Shown piece after piece: positions 11,501-20,705 of a stretch of 64,000 nucleotides of DNA. How positions within the stretch are numbered: the first letter of the stretch is position 1; each line of letters opens with the position of its first letter. The position numbers and the translations under genes were made by a program. Origin of the DNA: Strigops habroptila (Eukaryota; Chordata; Aves; Psittaciformes; Psittacidae); contig NC_044278.2 in NCBI RefSeq assembly GCF_004027225.2, positions 101,362,743 through 101,426,742 of the forward strand. The letters run 5' to 3'. The notes below the pieces were generated by a model that saw only the letters and a program-made list of their open reading frames with translations, made no database searches and was not told the origin of the DNA.

Positions 11501-12376
11501 GCACAAAGTTGGGAAGTCTTCACTGCTTTTCTGACCTGGTATTCCAGGTACTGTTTTGGCTTCCCTGTAACAGGAACTGAATTTTGTGCGTTATAAATGA
11601 CTAGAATAAATTTATTGCATGCAGAAGGTGGCACTGTCTACCCTTTAATCAAGTTCTTATACCTTTTATTTTGTAAACTTCAGTTGGGCAGAATTCTGTA
11701 TAACTGCTCTTCACTGAGGCGTAACATTGCAAATATTAGACCATGTCATTCCAAGGTGTTCTTGATGGCTAATTACGATCTTGTGCCTCAAACAAGGATT
11801 TTCCTGTGCATTTCTTTAGGCATTGTAGAAGGTAGGGCTAGAAAGGGACCTTAAGAGGTCTCCCTACTTCATTTCCTTACGGGACAGTGGGCTCAGCTGT
11901 GCTTTTACCATCTGAGGCAGCAGCTTTTCCAACCTGTTCCCAGAAGTCTAATAGCATGGACTCATCAGTGTGTTCCAGCTTGCCAGTATCATTTCTGTGG
12001 TAGAGGGTTCCCCTTTCTCCAGCCTTGGGCCTCAGCCCCCCTTGTAACTGCAACTACAGCACCCAGTCCTACCCCTGTGGATGTGGAGAAGGGGCAGATA
12101 CCTGGGGGGCTCTGGTATCACAAGTACCGTTTGGAAGTTGCTCAGAGCTCTTGGCTGGTTACATCTTTGAGAAATTCTTCCTTGCTTTTCTCCTCCAAGG
12201 ATATTGCTGCATACCGGGCCAAAGGGAAGGTTGATGCAGGCAAAAAAGTAGTTGCCAAGGCTGAGAAGAGCAAGAAGAAGAAGGAGGAGGAGGAAGATGA
12301 GGATGAGGACGAAGAGGATGAAGATGATGAAGAAGAGGAAGAGGAGGAGGATGAAGATGATGATGATGATGAATAA
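8424..12376 (+). CDS. HMGB1: High mobility group box 1 protein (four coding exons joined)
   Basis: Joining 8424-8573, 8898-9043, 10022-10196 and 12200-12376 gives 648 bases: 215 residues plus TAA, the usual HMGB1 length. The protein is an abundant nuclear DNA-bending chromatin protein and, when released, an extracellular alarm signal. HMG box A covers about residues 9-79 and box B about 95-163. Cys23, Cys45 and Cys106, which set its redox state, are all present. The two basic nuclear localisation segments (about 28-44 and 179-185) are intact, and residues 186-215 are a pure Asp/Glu tail. HMGB1 is preferred over HMGB2 and HMGB3 because of the 30-residue tail with no Gly/Pro-rich linker and because of the box B sequence. 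The start context AAAATGG has A at -3 and G at +4. The frame is open with no breaks, and the introns look functional, so this is not a processed copy. Confidence 0.98.
8574..8897 (+). other. HMGB1: HMGB1 intron 2
   Basis: A 324-bp phase 0 intron from GTAGGA at 8574 to acceptor GCCTTCCAG at 8897. Its 3' quarter looks like the tail of a CR1 LINE. A 20-base segment at about 8609-8629, around GTTAGCATCCCCTGATGAT, recurs with one base fewer in intron 4 near 10901-10920. Confidence 0.9.
8800..8886 (+). repeat. CR1 LINE 3' tail remnant in intron 2
   Basis: The segment GGGTCCTTTCCAACTTGACA followed by CTATGATTCTA is the characteristic 3' end of avian CR1 elements. A weaker match (GGACTTGGAT) lies about 50 bp earlier. 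It ends 11 bases before exon 3. The final TTCTAAT at 8881-8887 fits a branch-point consensus, so the repeat tail may take part in splicing. Confidence 0.6.
8898..9043 (+). CDS. HMGB1: HMGB1 exon 3
   Basis: A 146-base coding exon, from acceptor CTTCCAG to donor CC|GTAAGT. It encodes residues 51-98 and the first two bases of codon 99, so the following intron is phase 2. It covers the end of HMG box A and the basic linker ([20 protein letters not shown]) into box B. Confidence 0.97.
9044..10021 (+). other. HMGB1: HMGB1 intron 3
   Basis: A 978-bp phase 2 intron with donor GTAAGT and a good pyrimidine tract before the acceptor CCTCTTTAG. I see no repeat, small RNA or extra exon that I can support. 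Confidence 0.9.
10022..10196 (+). CDS. HMGB1: HMGB1 exon 4
   Basis: A 175-base coding exon finishing codon 99 and encoding residues 100-157, most of HMG box B. The redox-sensitive Cys106 lies in FFLFCSEF, followed by the [15 protein letters not shown] segment. It ends at AAG|GTAACG, a slightly weak donor, in phase 0. The exon is fully open. Confidence 0.97.
10898..10960. repeat. Inverted repeat in HMGB1 intron 4
   Basis: TATATGTTAGC at 10898-10908 is perfectly complementary to GCTAACATATA at 10950-10960, with a 41-base loop. The loop begins with a smaller hairpin (AGCATC...GATGCT). A TGATGATG lies in the loop, but no matching D box is placed against the stem, so I do not call a C/D snoRNA. 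Confidence 0.4.
11819..11960 (-). repeat. CR1 LINE 3' fragment, antisense, in intron 4
   Basis: Read on the minus strand, the segment gives GACCTCTTAAGGTCCCTTTC followed by a degraded ATTCTATGAT-like end. Further 5' it has GGAACAGGTTGG. Both are in the order found in avian CR1 3' regions. It is decayed and its 5' limit is vague. Confidence 0.55.
12200..12376 (+). CDS. HMGB1: HMGB1 exon 5, last coding part with acidic tail
   Basis: Encodes residues 158-215 and the TAA stop at 12374-12376. It starts [16 protein letters not shown], which closes box B, then gives the second basic nuclear localisation segment (AEKSKKKK). It ends in 30 consecutive Asp/Glu residues encoded by GAA, GAG, GAT and GAC triplets. 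The tail region of the DNA is almost all purine apart from T and C in Asp codons. The antisense strand therefore reads as poly-Ser, which is an artefact. Confidence 0.97.
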   Translation, partial: DIAAYRAKGKVDAGKKVVAKAEKSKKKKEEEEDEDEDEEDEDDEEEEEEEDEDDDDDE

Positions 12377-12534
12377 GTCTCTTTTAGAGCAATTTCTTTC
12401 TTGTCTATAAAGCATTTAACCCCCCTGTACACAACTCACTCCTTTTAAAGAAAAAAACGAAACAAAATTGAAATGTAAGGCTGTGTAAGATTTGTTTTTA
12501 AACTGTACAGTGTCTCTTTTTTTGTATAGTTAAC

Positions 12535-12541
12535 ACACTAC
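12535..12541 (+). promoter_or_regulatory. HMGB1: Candidate miR-142-3p seed match in HMGB1 3' UTR
   Basis: ACACTAC matches nucleotides 2-8 of miR-142-3p and lies within AACACACTACCGAATG, a segment that appears conserved with mammals. HMGB1 has been described as a target of this miRNA. Seven-base matches are common by chance, so the support is mainly conservation. Confidence 0.35.
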
Positions 12542-12830
12542 CGAATGTGTCTTTAGATAGCCCTGTCCTTAGTGGTATTTCAACGGCCACTAACCTTGCC
12601 TGGTACAGTGTGGGGGTTGTAAATTGGCATGGGAGTTTTAAAGCAGGTTCTTGTTGGTGCACAGCACAAATTAGTTCTACATGGGGATGTAGTTCATTTT
12701 TCATCTTCAGTTGTCTCTGATGCATCATAAAAAATAATTGTTGTTCTGTTAACTGAATACCACTCTGTAATTGCGAAAAGGAGAAACAAAAAAAGTTGCA
12801 GCTGTTTTGTTGACATTCTGAATGCTTCTA

Positions 12831-12836
12831 AGTAAA
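12831..12836 (+). terminator. HMGB1: Proximal poly(A) signal AGTAAA
   Basis: AGTAAA, a known variant of AATAAA, sits about 455 bases after the stop codon. It is followed by a T run (12842-12852) and TATTAGTATTGTTGTCC, a suitable GU/U-rich downstream element. This would give the shorter HMGB1 mRNA. Confidence 0.6.
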
Positions 12837-12915
12837 TACAATTTTTTTTTTTATTAGTATTGTTGTCCTTTTAATAGGTGCCCTTGAAAAATCATCCCTT
12901 TTCTCTTTGTTTTTG

Positions 12916-12933
12916 TTTTTTTTTTTTTTTTTT
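12916..12933 (+). repeat. Poly(T) run of 18 in HMGB1 3' UTR
   Basis: Eighteen consecutive T residues preceded by TTTTG. About 1.1 kb before the A21 run, it could pair with that tract in the long transcript. Confidence 0.9.
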
Positions 12934-13259
12934 GAGGGGAACTCATCTTTTGCTTTATTGAATGCCCGTATGGGATCACGGGAATATTACAGTTTTCATC
13001 TTTCATATAACCAGCTGATAAACAAAGCTTTGATCTGCATACCCTGCATAATCAGGATAGGGTAAGAAAAGAAATACATAGGCATATGATGAACGAATAT
13101 TCTTCCGTAACTGGAAACGAACCAACAAAAAATTCAATCTCAACAACCTGATACTTGCTCAGATTTTTGTGAAATGTAATATTCTATTGAGTTGCATGAG
13201 TTTACCAGTCTTGGAGAGTTGAGAAGTATAGAGTTCAATTTTACAGGAATGGAATACTT

Positions 13260-13288
13260 GGGGGGCGAGGGAGGGCGGGGAGGGAGGG
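13260..13288 (+). repeat. HMGB1: G-quadruplex motif in HMGB1 3' UTR
   Basis: The block has six successive G runs of three or more (from 13260 at GGGGGG, then GGG, GGG, GGGG, GGG, GGG) separated by 1-3 bases. This meets the usual G3+N1-7 rule with spare runs, in an otherwise AT-rich UTR. It lies downstream of the proximal poly(A) site, so it would be present only in the long mRNA form. Confidence 0.75.
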
Positions 13289-13770
13289 AATGTTCAATTT
13301 TGTCCTAGAAGGACCCATAGGAAGAGCGTCTGTCGGTGTGGAGACATTTACAGGTGTGACTCCGTTACCATGTAATGGAAGTTGGATTTGTAAATCTCTG
13401 GACACTCGCGAGCGATGAGCGTACCTAAAATGTGTAAAGTTAAAAGCATGAAACTACCATATTATTTTTTGGTGACAGGTCTGGTGATGGCCACGGGCTT
13501 TATACCATGAAACTCTCCTGGTAGCAAATGGCCCACGAGAAATGAATTTTCTTTCTAAGATTTCTATAAATGGTACCATTATTATTTGTTAAATCTATGT
13601 AAATTCATATTTGTATTCTTGAAATTCTAGTTTTAGCCCTTTAAACAAAGCTGTATATTGTCTCAAATTGAAAATGAGATAAGATGTATTTTTCCTGTTA
13701 GGTTTTATACCGCACTCTTGATGTTTGCCCATTTTTAAGTTAAATATAGCTGTATGGAAAAGTACATTTT

Positions 13771-13776
13771 ATTAAA
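13771..13776 (+). terminator. HMGB1: Possible internal poly(A) signal ATTAAA
   Basis: ATTAAA occurs at 13771, followed by a second ATTAAA at 13783. The downstream sequence (GTGAAATGTTTATGG) is only weakly GU-rich. Use of this site is uncertain. Confidence 0.3.
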
Positions 13777-14015
13777 TTTTGCATTAAAAAGTGAAATGTT
13801 TATGGTATACCAACAATGTCTAATTTGGTCAACTATAGTTCTCTTCCAAAACCAAAGCTAAGGGGTTTTTTGCATATTTAGTAAAACTTCAAGTGCTGGC
13901 AACTGTAACTATTTTCACATATACCTGCTTACCAGTTTGGGGGACAATTTGGCAATTTTGTGGTTACAAAATTATGGTTCTCTTAAGTGCCAGTGTTTAA
14001 AAAAACAAAAAAGGC

Positions 14016-14036
14016 AAAAAAAAAAAAAAAAAAAAA
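14016..14036 (+). repeat. Poly(A) run of 21 in HMGB1 3' UTR
   Basis: Twenty-one A residues, preceded by two shorter A runs (about 13999 and 14007). The run falls inside sequence that otherwise looks conserved. It could act as an internal oligo(dT) priming site and make false 3' ends in cDNA data. Confidence 0.9.
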
Positions 14037-14177
14037 GAAAGCATTCTTGTAATTTTACACGCTTTTGTGATGGAGTATTGTTTTGTTATACAATTTTGAC
14101 TTTCAGATTCTTATTTCAATTTGCATTTATGTATAACTTCAGGAGAAATATTGAACATCTGAATCCTGGATGATACT

Positions 14178-14183
14178 AATAAA
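14178..14183 (+). terminator. HMGB1: Distal poly(A) signal AATAAA
   Basis: A canonical AATAAA within TACTAATAAACTAATAATTG, in a stretch that appears conserved with the mammalian HMGB1 3' end. It would produce the long mRNA, ending near 14.2 kb. Confidence 0.7.
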
Positions 14184-14415
14184 CTAATAATTGCAGAGGT
14201 TTTAAATACTTAGTTAAATGGCTCACTTAATATCCTAAGGGGGTTTTTTGTGTGTGTGTGTGTTGGTGTTTGCAGCTATGTACATCCCTGCTTTCTGTTC
14301 CAGGCAGAAGATCAATGCTGTCCACGCGGTCTCGGGATAGAAAGCTTAGGACAGAGTTTATTTTCTTTCTTTTTAAACTGGATATCGTCCGTTCAAATGC
14401 TCATAACCGATTGCA

Positions 14416-14421
14416 AATAAA
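14416..14421 (+). terminator. Further downstream poly(A) signal AATAAA
   Basis: AATAAA followed by TGTTCTGTGCTG and a T-rich stretch (TTTTTTTG) makes a well-formed signal 240 bases after the distal one. It could be a third, longer HMGB1 3' end or a fail-safe site. Confidence 0.4.
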
Positions 14422-16754
14422 TGTTCTGTGCTGAAGGGTTTTTTTGTTTCCCCAGGTCATCAGAGGAAAGTAGACGCATTTCTTGTTCTTGGAACAAACA
14501 TGCTTAATGAGGTCCCTGTAATCTTGTGCCTTTGTTCTCGGTGCTCGATGCTGACAGAAGTAACCTAGAGGATTCAGCTGATGTTAAAAGATGAGTAGCA
14601 AGCGCTTCCCCAGCAGCCAGGCACGGCGTTTGCCTTCGCCATTGGGGTTAGCGCGTTGGTAACAAACAGAGCGTGCTCAAGGCTGGAGAGGGTAGGTAAT
14701 ACAATCATTATAAACTACTTTGTGAGGATGAGAACCCCCAGTGCTGTGCTGCAGGGGCGGATGGTGGCTGGGAGGTGCACCAAAGCCTCTGGAGCTCTCC
14801 AGGATGGCTGTGGCTTTCTCATGAGCAGTTGGTACATGCCTGTAAATCAGCTGAGCTTGCACATGTGTGTTGGACTGAAGTCTTCACTTGCGTCTTCCAG
14901 AAAGCTGTTTTGAAACAATGAAGCTACTGTTTCTGGAGGGAAATACCATAGTTAGGTAGATTAATTCTTCTTACAAAATTAAGAGCTCTCAGAGCTGTTG
15001 CTGGAAGGGACCTCCCTGTTCCCCAGCCGTGGTCCCCTGCGAGCTCCCTTTGTTAATCCTCTTGGTTGAAACGCCACTTCGTTCTCTGCACCTATAGGTC
15101 CAACTTGACCACTACAAGATTGCTTGATCCGAGGTCAGCTTTTGCTGACATGTTTGCTTCAATCTGCCTCCCTGTGATCTGTAAAAGTTGGTGCTTGCTG
15201 AGGGATAATGAGTGGTGAAATCGCAACCATTTTGCAGTGGTTCCCTACAAGGGAACTGGGTAGCACTGGCATTGCTGTCAACACAAAAAGCATTTCCTAT
15301 AGCTTTAACCTTCACATAAATGCTTAATATAGAAAAAAAAAAAAAGAGGCTTTTCCTTTTCTAAACAAATAAAAAAAGATTGATTTGGAGATAACTTGAA
15401 TGTTAATAAGTGGCAGTTATGATGCCTTCAGTGCCAAATGAAGCTATAATGATTTCATGGTGGTTTATCTAAAGTTGGCTCTGAACAGAGCTGCAGTTGC
15501 AGCCACCTGCTTTCTAGGTATGCTCTGTAGTTTTAAACTGGTTTTAGTGTACAGATGGTGTTCATCCCTTCTGCTGTGTGTTCAGTGATCACACTGGCTC
15601 CAGCAAAAGGTTGAGCTTACTTAACAAAGTGTTTCTGTCCCAGCAGACGGGCTGCTAGAAGCCTGAAGGAACAGCTCACCAGTGGCTGAAAGGATTCCTG
15701 CAGCTTAATTAGGGTGATGCTGGCTCAGAGCCCCTTTACAGCTCCTTTTATCTGTGTATCAAGCCCATTGTGAAGGAGAAAAGGCTGAGTAATATCTGAG
15801 TTTAGGCGTGCTGGAAAGGGGGGAGATGGGTTTGAGGAACTCCACCAGAAGAGGAGCTGTGCGGACTGCAGCCACACCTTCAGGTTCTCTAGATGGGTGA
15901 TAAGCCGAGCTTGAAAAAAGCCTCTCCCCATTCTTGGTAGCCTAAGGGTTAAACCTGCTAGTTAGAATAAACATTCCCATTCTGCCTTCCCAGCTATGCC
16001 TGACAGAAGATGAAAGGAATAAAGCGGGTGGATAGCGTTGGGTTAGAATACATTACTGGATACTGAGTGTATCAGCAACATGGCAAGATACAAAGATAAT
16101 TAATACAAGAGACAATTAAGCATTTCCAGGCTCTGCCTGTAGCAGCTGACCAGCTACAGGCTTTTGGGGCACAAATGTGCCGATTGTTTTGTTAATAGCA
16201 GTAAAATGCCAAGTGTCTTCAAACAATGTTCCTTCCTTGCGCTCTTCAGCTTACCATCACCCAGACTTGACTAGAGACTACAGATCACACCTTTTGCGGG
16301 CTGCTGTAGAAGAAAATAACAGTGTGTGGCATTTTCCTTTGGAAGGCTGCAATAGACAGTGTTTTAGCCCCTGGAATACCTCGAGGGATGTTTTACAAAG
16401 GTGCCAATCTAATGCAGTGCCTGAATGTGAGTCTTTATTGATAAGTTCTCCCCAGCCTTTGCTACTGGATTGCACCCTACATTGTAAACCACTCTGAGGT
16501 GGTTTCAGATTAGTCTAGAATAGGTTCACTTTAAATTCACACCAGCCTTTACTCCAAAGTAACGTACTTGTGGACAAGCTATCAGACTTTCTTCCAGTGT
16601 TTGAGTAAAAAAACCAAGAAAAGTAAATCTCTGAGAGGTTTGTAACGTTTTGTAGAAGATGTCTTACATTTCTCTGTGTGTCATGCCTTGGCTTTTCTTT
16701 TGACAGTGCTTCAAGCAGAAACACAAAGATGGATTCCCCCTCCCCCCCAATGAA

Positions 16755-16807
16755 TATTAAGAATGAATGACCTTCATTCTTAATACTAATATTAAGAATG
16801 AAGGTCA
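16755..16807. repeat. Perfect 18-bp hairpin with a third copy of one arm
   Basis: TGACCTTCATTCTTAATA (16768-16785) and its exact reverse complement (16790-16807) are separated by only CTAA. A direct copy of part of the second arm, TATTAAGAATGAA, lies immediately upstream at 16755-16767. The first arm can therefore pair with either neighbour. The layout suggests local template switching during replication. It is too short for a typical pre-miRNA. Confidence 0.9.
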
Positions 16808-19800
16808 GATTGCTCCTAGGGCCGCTTTGTGCTGTTGAAAAACACAGCGCGGCTTCTGCTTCAAGAGCACCTAATTTTGAAATCCATCTTGCTGAAGCAA
16901 TCGCTATTAGAGGTGACCCACAAGAGAGACAAGCCTTCCCTTTTGCCACTTTGTGATGGAATAAAAAGACCAAAGCTATGAAGTAGCTTAGTCTACCTGT
17001 TCGCCACGTCAGAAGCTCAAGCCCTCCCTGCAGCAGCAGTGCTCAAGATCAAGCTAAGCAGTGAGAAGGTGGAGGAGCAAGATGGGCAAGTGGGATGTTC
17101 AGCTATTCCTTTTGAAATCTTGCTTATATTACTAAAACATGTTTGAATTAAATGATGGATATTTGGCACAAAGGAAGCTCATCCTAATGCTTCCAGCAGC
17201 CTTTCATTTATTAAAGCGGCAAAAGCTCAAATCACACATTTCTGACCTCCTCAAAGTTCTTCAATCAAAACAGGAAAGGCCAAATGCTACAGCTTGAATG
17301 TCTGGCAAGGCCCCAGCTCCCCGCACACCTTACAGCAGCAAGAGGTCACCCTTTAAATGCTTATTGCGAGATGCTGCTCAAAAAATAAGGCTTATCGAGG
17401 GGAAACTGAGGACGTGCTGCAACATTTTGCGAGTGCAATTGTTATCCAGTGTAAGAGTAACCATAGTCAAAGAAATATCTGGAAAGAAATTCCAGCTGAG
17501 GTGCGACATCCCTGACACCTCCTGGTCCTTCCCAAACCAAAACTAAGAAAGAACGCAAGTAATAACTTTATGGGAAAAAGCTGCCCTTGCTGAAGTGCTG
17601 GGGTTGACCATGCTCTTTCTTAGCCCAGCCCAAGGGGAAAATGCCCGTCCTCTAAACTAAAGGCAGTCGGTGGCACTCCGGATGGTGCAGGCTTGTAGCA
17701 GTGTTGGGGTACTGATGGCAGCTGGGGGGCCTCAGCAGCCCCCTCCCTGCTGCCAGCTTGCTCCTGAGGCTGGGAAGATGCTGGGAATGAAAACTGCTGG
17801 GAGGAAGGATGGTGCTGAAGGTCCGGCAGGCTCCTGCTCACAGCCGTGCCAGGCAGAGTGCGAGTGGTGGGTTACTCCGGGCTGAGGGGCTCATGCCTGG
17901 GGTTTGGAATGGAGGTGTGAAGGGAGCGGGGCTGCAGAAAGGGATCACAGGCACCAGCCCTGGGAAAACTCAGCTACTCAGTAAAAAGCAGAATCACAGT
18001 GCTCTTCTTAAGAAACCCCAAACTCAAGTTTGTGTGGTGCCGATTCCTGGAGGAGAGAACTTCCTTCAAAACCTGCATTAGCAAATGATTGAATTACCAG
18101 TGACTCATGTTTCATTATCAGACTTGTCTGTATTGGCACTTACACTCGTTTTAGTTTTGTTGACACACATATCTACTGATGCCTTCCAACAAGGAAGATG
18201 CCGTGAACAAGTGCTGCATTGTAAATCCAGTGCTGGAAAACACAGGTGAGGATTGAGCACAGCTTGAGTCCCTCAGCACAGGAGCAGCTTCAGCATCAGT
18301 TTTGGGGATGGAAGGGTTTGGGCTTGATGGCAAAGTGCTGGTGGGTTTCTGCTGGTGGGGGCACAGCACCTACGTTGGCGTTTGGGTGTTTCACAGGCTG
18401 GACCTCTTGGGCCCTGCCTGGTGCTGATGGCTTGTCCGAGTCACACTCTGGGATGTGTACCTGGCTCCCAGCGGGAGGCTGCCTGCGATAGCGACCCCTC
18501 CTTGCACCAGCCTGGCTCTGACTGAGCCTCCTTCCAGCTCTGTTTCCTTTGAGGTGGAAGAAGGAAATGATCTATTTTGGGGGAGCCTTTGTACCAGATG
18601 TTCAGTGGCAGCAGCGCCATCTCGAGTGCTGTGTCCTCTGCCTCTGCGCAGGAGCACCCGGGCTCTGCCTCCCTGCCTCTGCCCAGCAGCCACCACTACC
18701 AGCCCTGCTCGGGGGGTAGGAGCGAGTCTGCCTCCCCCCTGGCTGCTGTGGGCTGGATCCCTGTTCCCAGGTTGGACAGGAGGGCTGTCCTGCGGTCCCA
18801 CCACCCCCAGGCAGCCAATGCCATTCCTGTGGTGCCAGAGGTGTTCAGGGACACCCACCAAAGCATCCTGAATGCTGGGAGCAGCTCCCACTTTCCACAC
18901 GCCCACATAATAGGGCAGAAGAACCACACTGGTGCTGCCACATGGTGCAGCATCCTCAGGATGTGCTGCTGCCTGGGTTTGGTGTCCCTGGTCCGCCGGC
19001 CTTGACGCTCCTCTTTGCTTTGTCCCTTGTTCCTACTGACGTGGGTTTTTCTTTCCATCTGAATCATTTAACATGACTTAGGAGCACAATGGAGCTGTGA
19101 TTTTTTTTCAAAGCCGCCAGCCTGCAGGAAACAGAAGGTCTCTGAATAAGAGGGAGGCTCTTGTTACAACTTCCCCCTTATTTACTGTTCCCAGTAGCAG
19201 AGAAGTAGAAAGACAATGAATGAAATGGAGGATTAATCACGCGTAGCGCTGAAATATAAACACGGGGACTGCAAGTCCCAGAGCAGCACTCTGAGCAATG
19301 GCTCGTACCCACGGCCTGCAGAACCCCACAGCAGCGAGGCCTCCCGGGCCTGACGACGACAGGCAAAAGGCAGAGGAGCTTCACAAGGGCTTTCGAAGGC
19401 AAACATGCAAAATGTGGATTTTATATGGATTTTTGTCTGTTCAGCACTCTCAAAACTTGAGCTCAAGGTGATATTGAGATGCTTAATCATCAGTCTGTGA
19501 CTTTTGCAGAGGAAACTCCCTTTTTCCTCTTTTTCTGTGTTAATTTTAAAACAATAAAAGTTTGGGATAACTCCATCATCCTACAGAAGACTTTTAAAAA
19601 TGCTTCAAACAGAAACTCCTGTCCTGCGTGGTGTGTAGCTTTGCTCCTGCAAGGGCTGGTGGGCGTTAGCCTCGCTCCCCTTTTCTCTTGCGTTTGGGTT
19701 GGTATCCCAGCACCAATTACTGATCACATTCCTTATTTATTTTTGTTTTCTTAATCAGACACATACCTGTATTTCATTTCCAGCTGTAGATGTAGAACAT

Positions 19801-19836
19801 TCAGACCAGCCTGTGCAAAGGTGTTGAGCACCTCAA

Positions 19837-19857
19837 GTTAATTAGTAATGAATTAAC
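19837..19857. promoter_or_regulatory. Palindromic homeodomain-type motif
   Basis: GTTAATT and AATTAAC flank the 7-base spacer AGTAATG, with an internal TAATTAG. It resembles paired homeodomain or HNF1-like sites, although the HNF1 spacing is not met. Function is inferred only from motif shape. Confidence 0.25.
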
Positions 19858-20667
19858 CTTGGGCTTCAAGCAGGCTGTTTGCGTGAGGCAGATTATCCCC
19901 ATGCAGCTCAGTGGAGGTTTTCAGTGAAGCAAAACGTAGGGAAGAAACGTGAAAGCAAGGATGGGTAACACAGTTTAAACTGCCTGAGATGTCTCTAATA
20001 AAAAGTTGGTTTGTGTTATCTGGATATCTCCGCCTGTCAGTAACTGCTGCTGATTTTTCTGGCCTTTAATGCATTTCTGGCATTTAATATGAGGGCTGAG
20101 GTGAAGTAGAGAACACAGCTGTAAAACTGACAGGGACACTACTCCCAGCCCTTACTCAAAAATTCAAGCAAAACTCAGAACTGTTCCTTTTACAGTTCTC
20201 TTTAGAAAACGTACATGAAGAAGTTAATGAAAATTTATTTGGGCCACCTGCAATAATAAAACTGAAGTGACCTAAGCCTGAAAATACCATGATATGCCTG
20301 TAAGTGAATATAAAAAGCTGGAGCATGTGGTACAATTAAGCTAAAACCCAACCGATGTGTGTTAACAGAAGACTTGGAGTATTATGTGAATAAAAGTCTA
20401 GATCGCCAAAGCTCTGGTGCTGCTGAACTCATCTTTGCCATAACCCTGCTACCAAGCCTTTGCCCAGCCAGGACTGCAGAGCAGGCAGCGGGCAGTGGGC
20501 AGGCAGCAGCCCTGCTAAGGCTCCTCTTTGCCTGGCCTTCCCCCTGCCCGAGGATTTCACAGCTCGCAGGGCTGGATTCCTTTCGCTTTCTCTTTCTGCC
20601 TTGCAGGGCTGGATGGGTTGCAATAGCCTCCATTGATTATTTACACTGCTTGCATAGAAACCATAGC

Positions 20668-20705
20668 AAAATATATATTCTTTTTAATATAAGAATATAT
20701 ATTTT
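20668..20705. repeat. AT-rich perfect 15-bp inverted repeat
   Basis: AAAATATATATTCTT at 20668-20682 is the exact reverse complement of 20691-20705, with the 8-base loop TTTAATAT. The flanks do not extend the stem. The composition is AT-rich, so chance or slippage origin is more likely than for the other two hairpins. Confidence 0.85.

Larger units (their letters stand above)
10197..12199 (+). other. HMGB1: HMGB1 intron 4
   Basis: A 2003-bp phase 0 intron with acceptor TTTTCTCCTCCAAG before GATATT. It holds an antisense CR1 tail fragment (about 11.82-11.96 kb) and an imperfect hairpin (10898-10960). No exon or small RNA with convincing boxes was found. Confidence 0.88.
12377..14205 (+). other. 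HMGB1: HMGB1 3' UTR
   Basis: The untranslated part of the last exon. Long stretches, for example around 12400-12860 and 13930-14215, look like the strongly conserved 3' UTR of mammalian HMGB1 as I remember it, including the segment ending ACTAATAAACTAATAATTGC. Proximal and distal poly(A) signals would give mRNAs of roughly 1.3-1.4 kb and 2.6-2.7 kb, similar to the two size classes known for the gene. It is AT-rich, with poly(T) and poly(A) runs and one G-rich block. Confidence 0.85.

Noticed and set aside
12077-12199. Extension of the exon 5 frame upstream to an ATG at 12077
   Set aside because: The frame is open by chance in intron 4. The acceptor at 12199 and the match of residues 158 onward to HMGB1 set the exon boundary.
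12142-12432. Minus-strand frame with a long poly-Ser run opposite HMGB1 exon 5
   Set aside because: It is the antisense reading of the GAN codons of the acidic tail, and a neighbouring frame gives poly-Leu/Ile. There is no independent evidence of a gene.
14990-15065. Possible antisense CR1 tail (GGAAGGGACCTCCC)
   Set aside because: Only one short block matches and the expected flanking CR1 signatures are absent.
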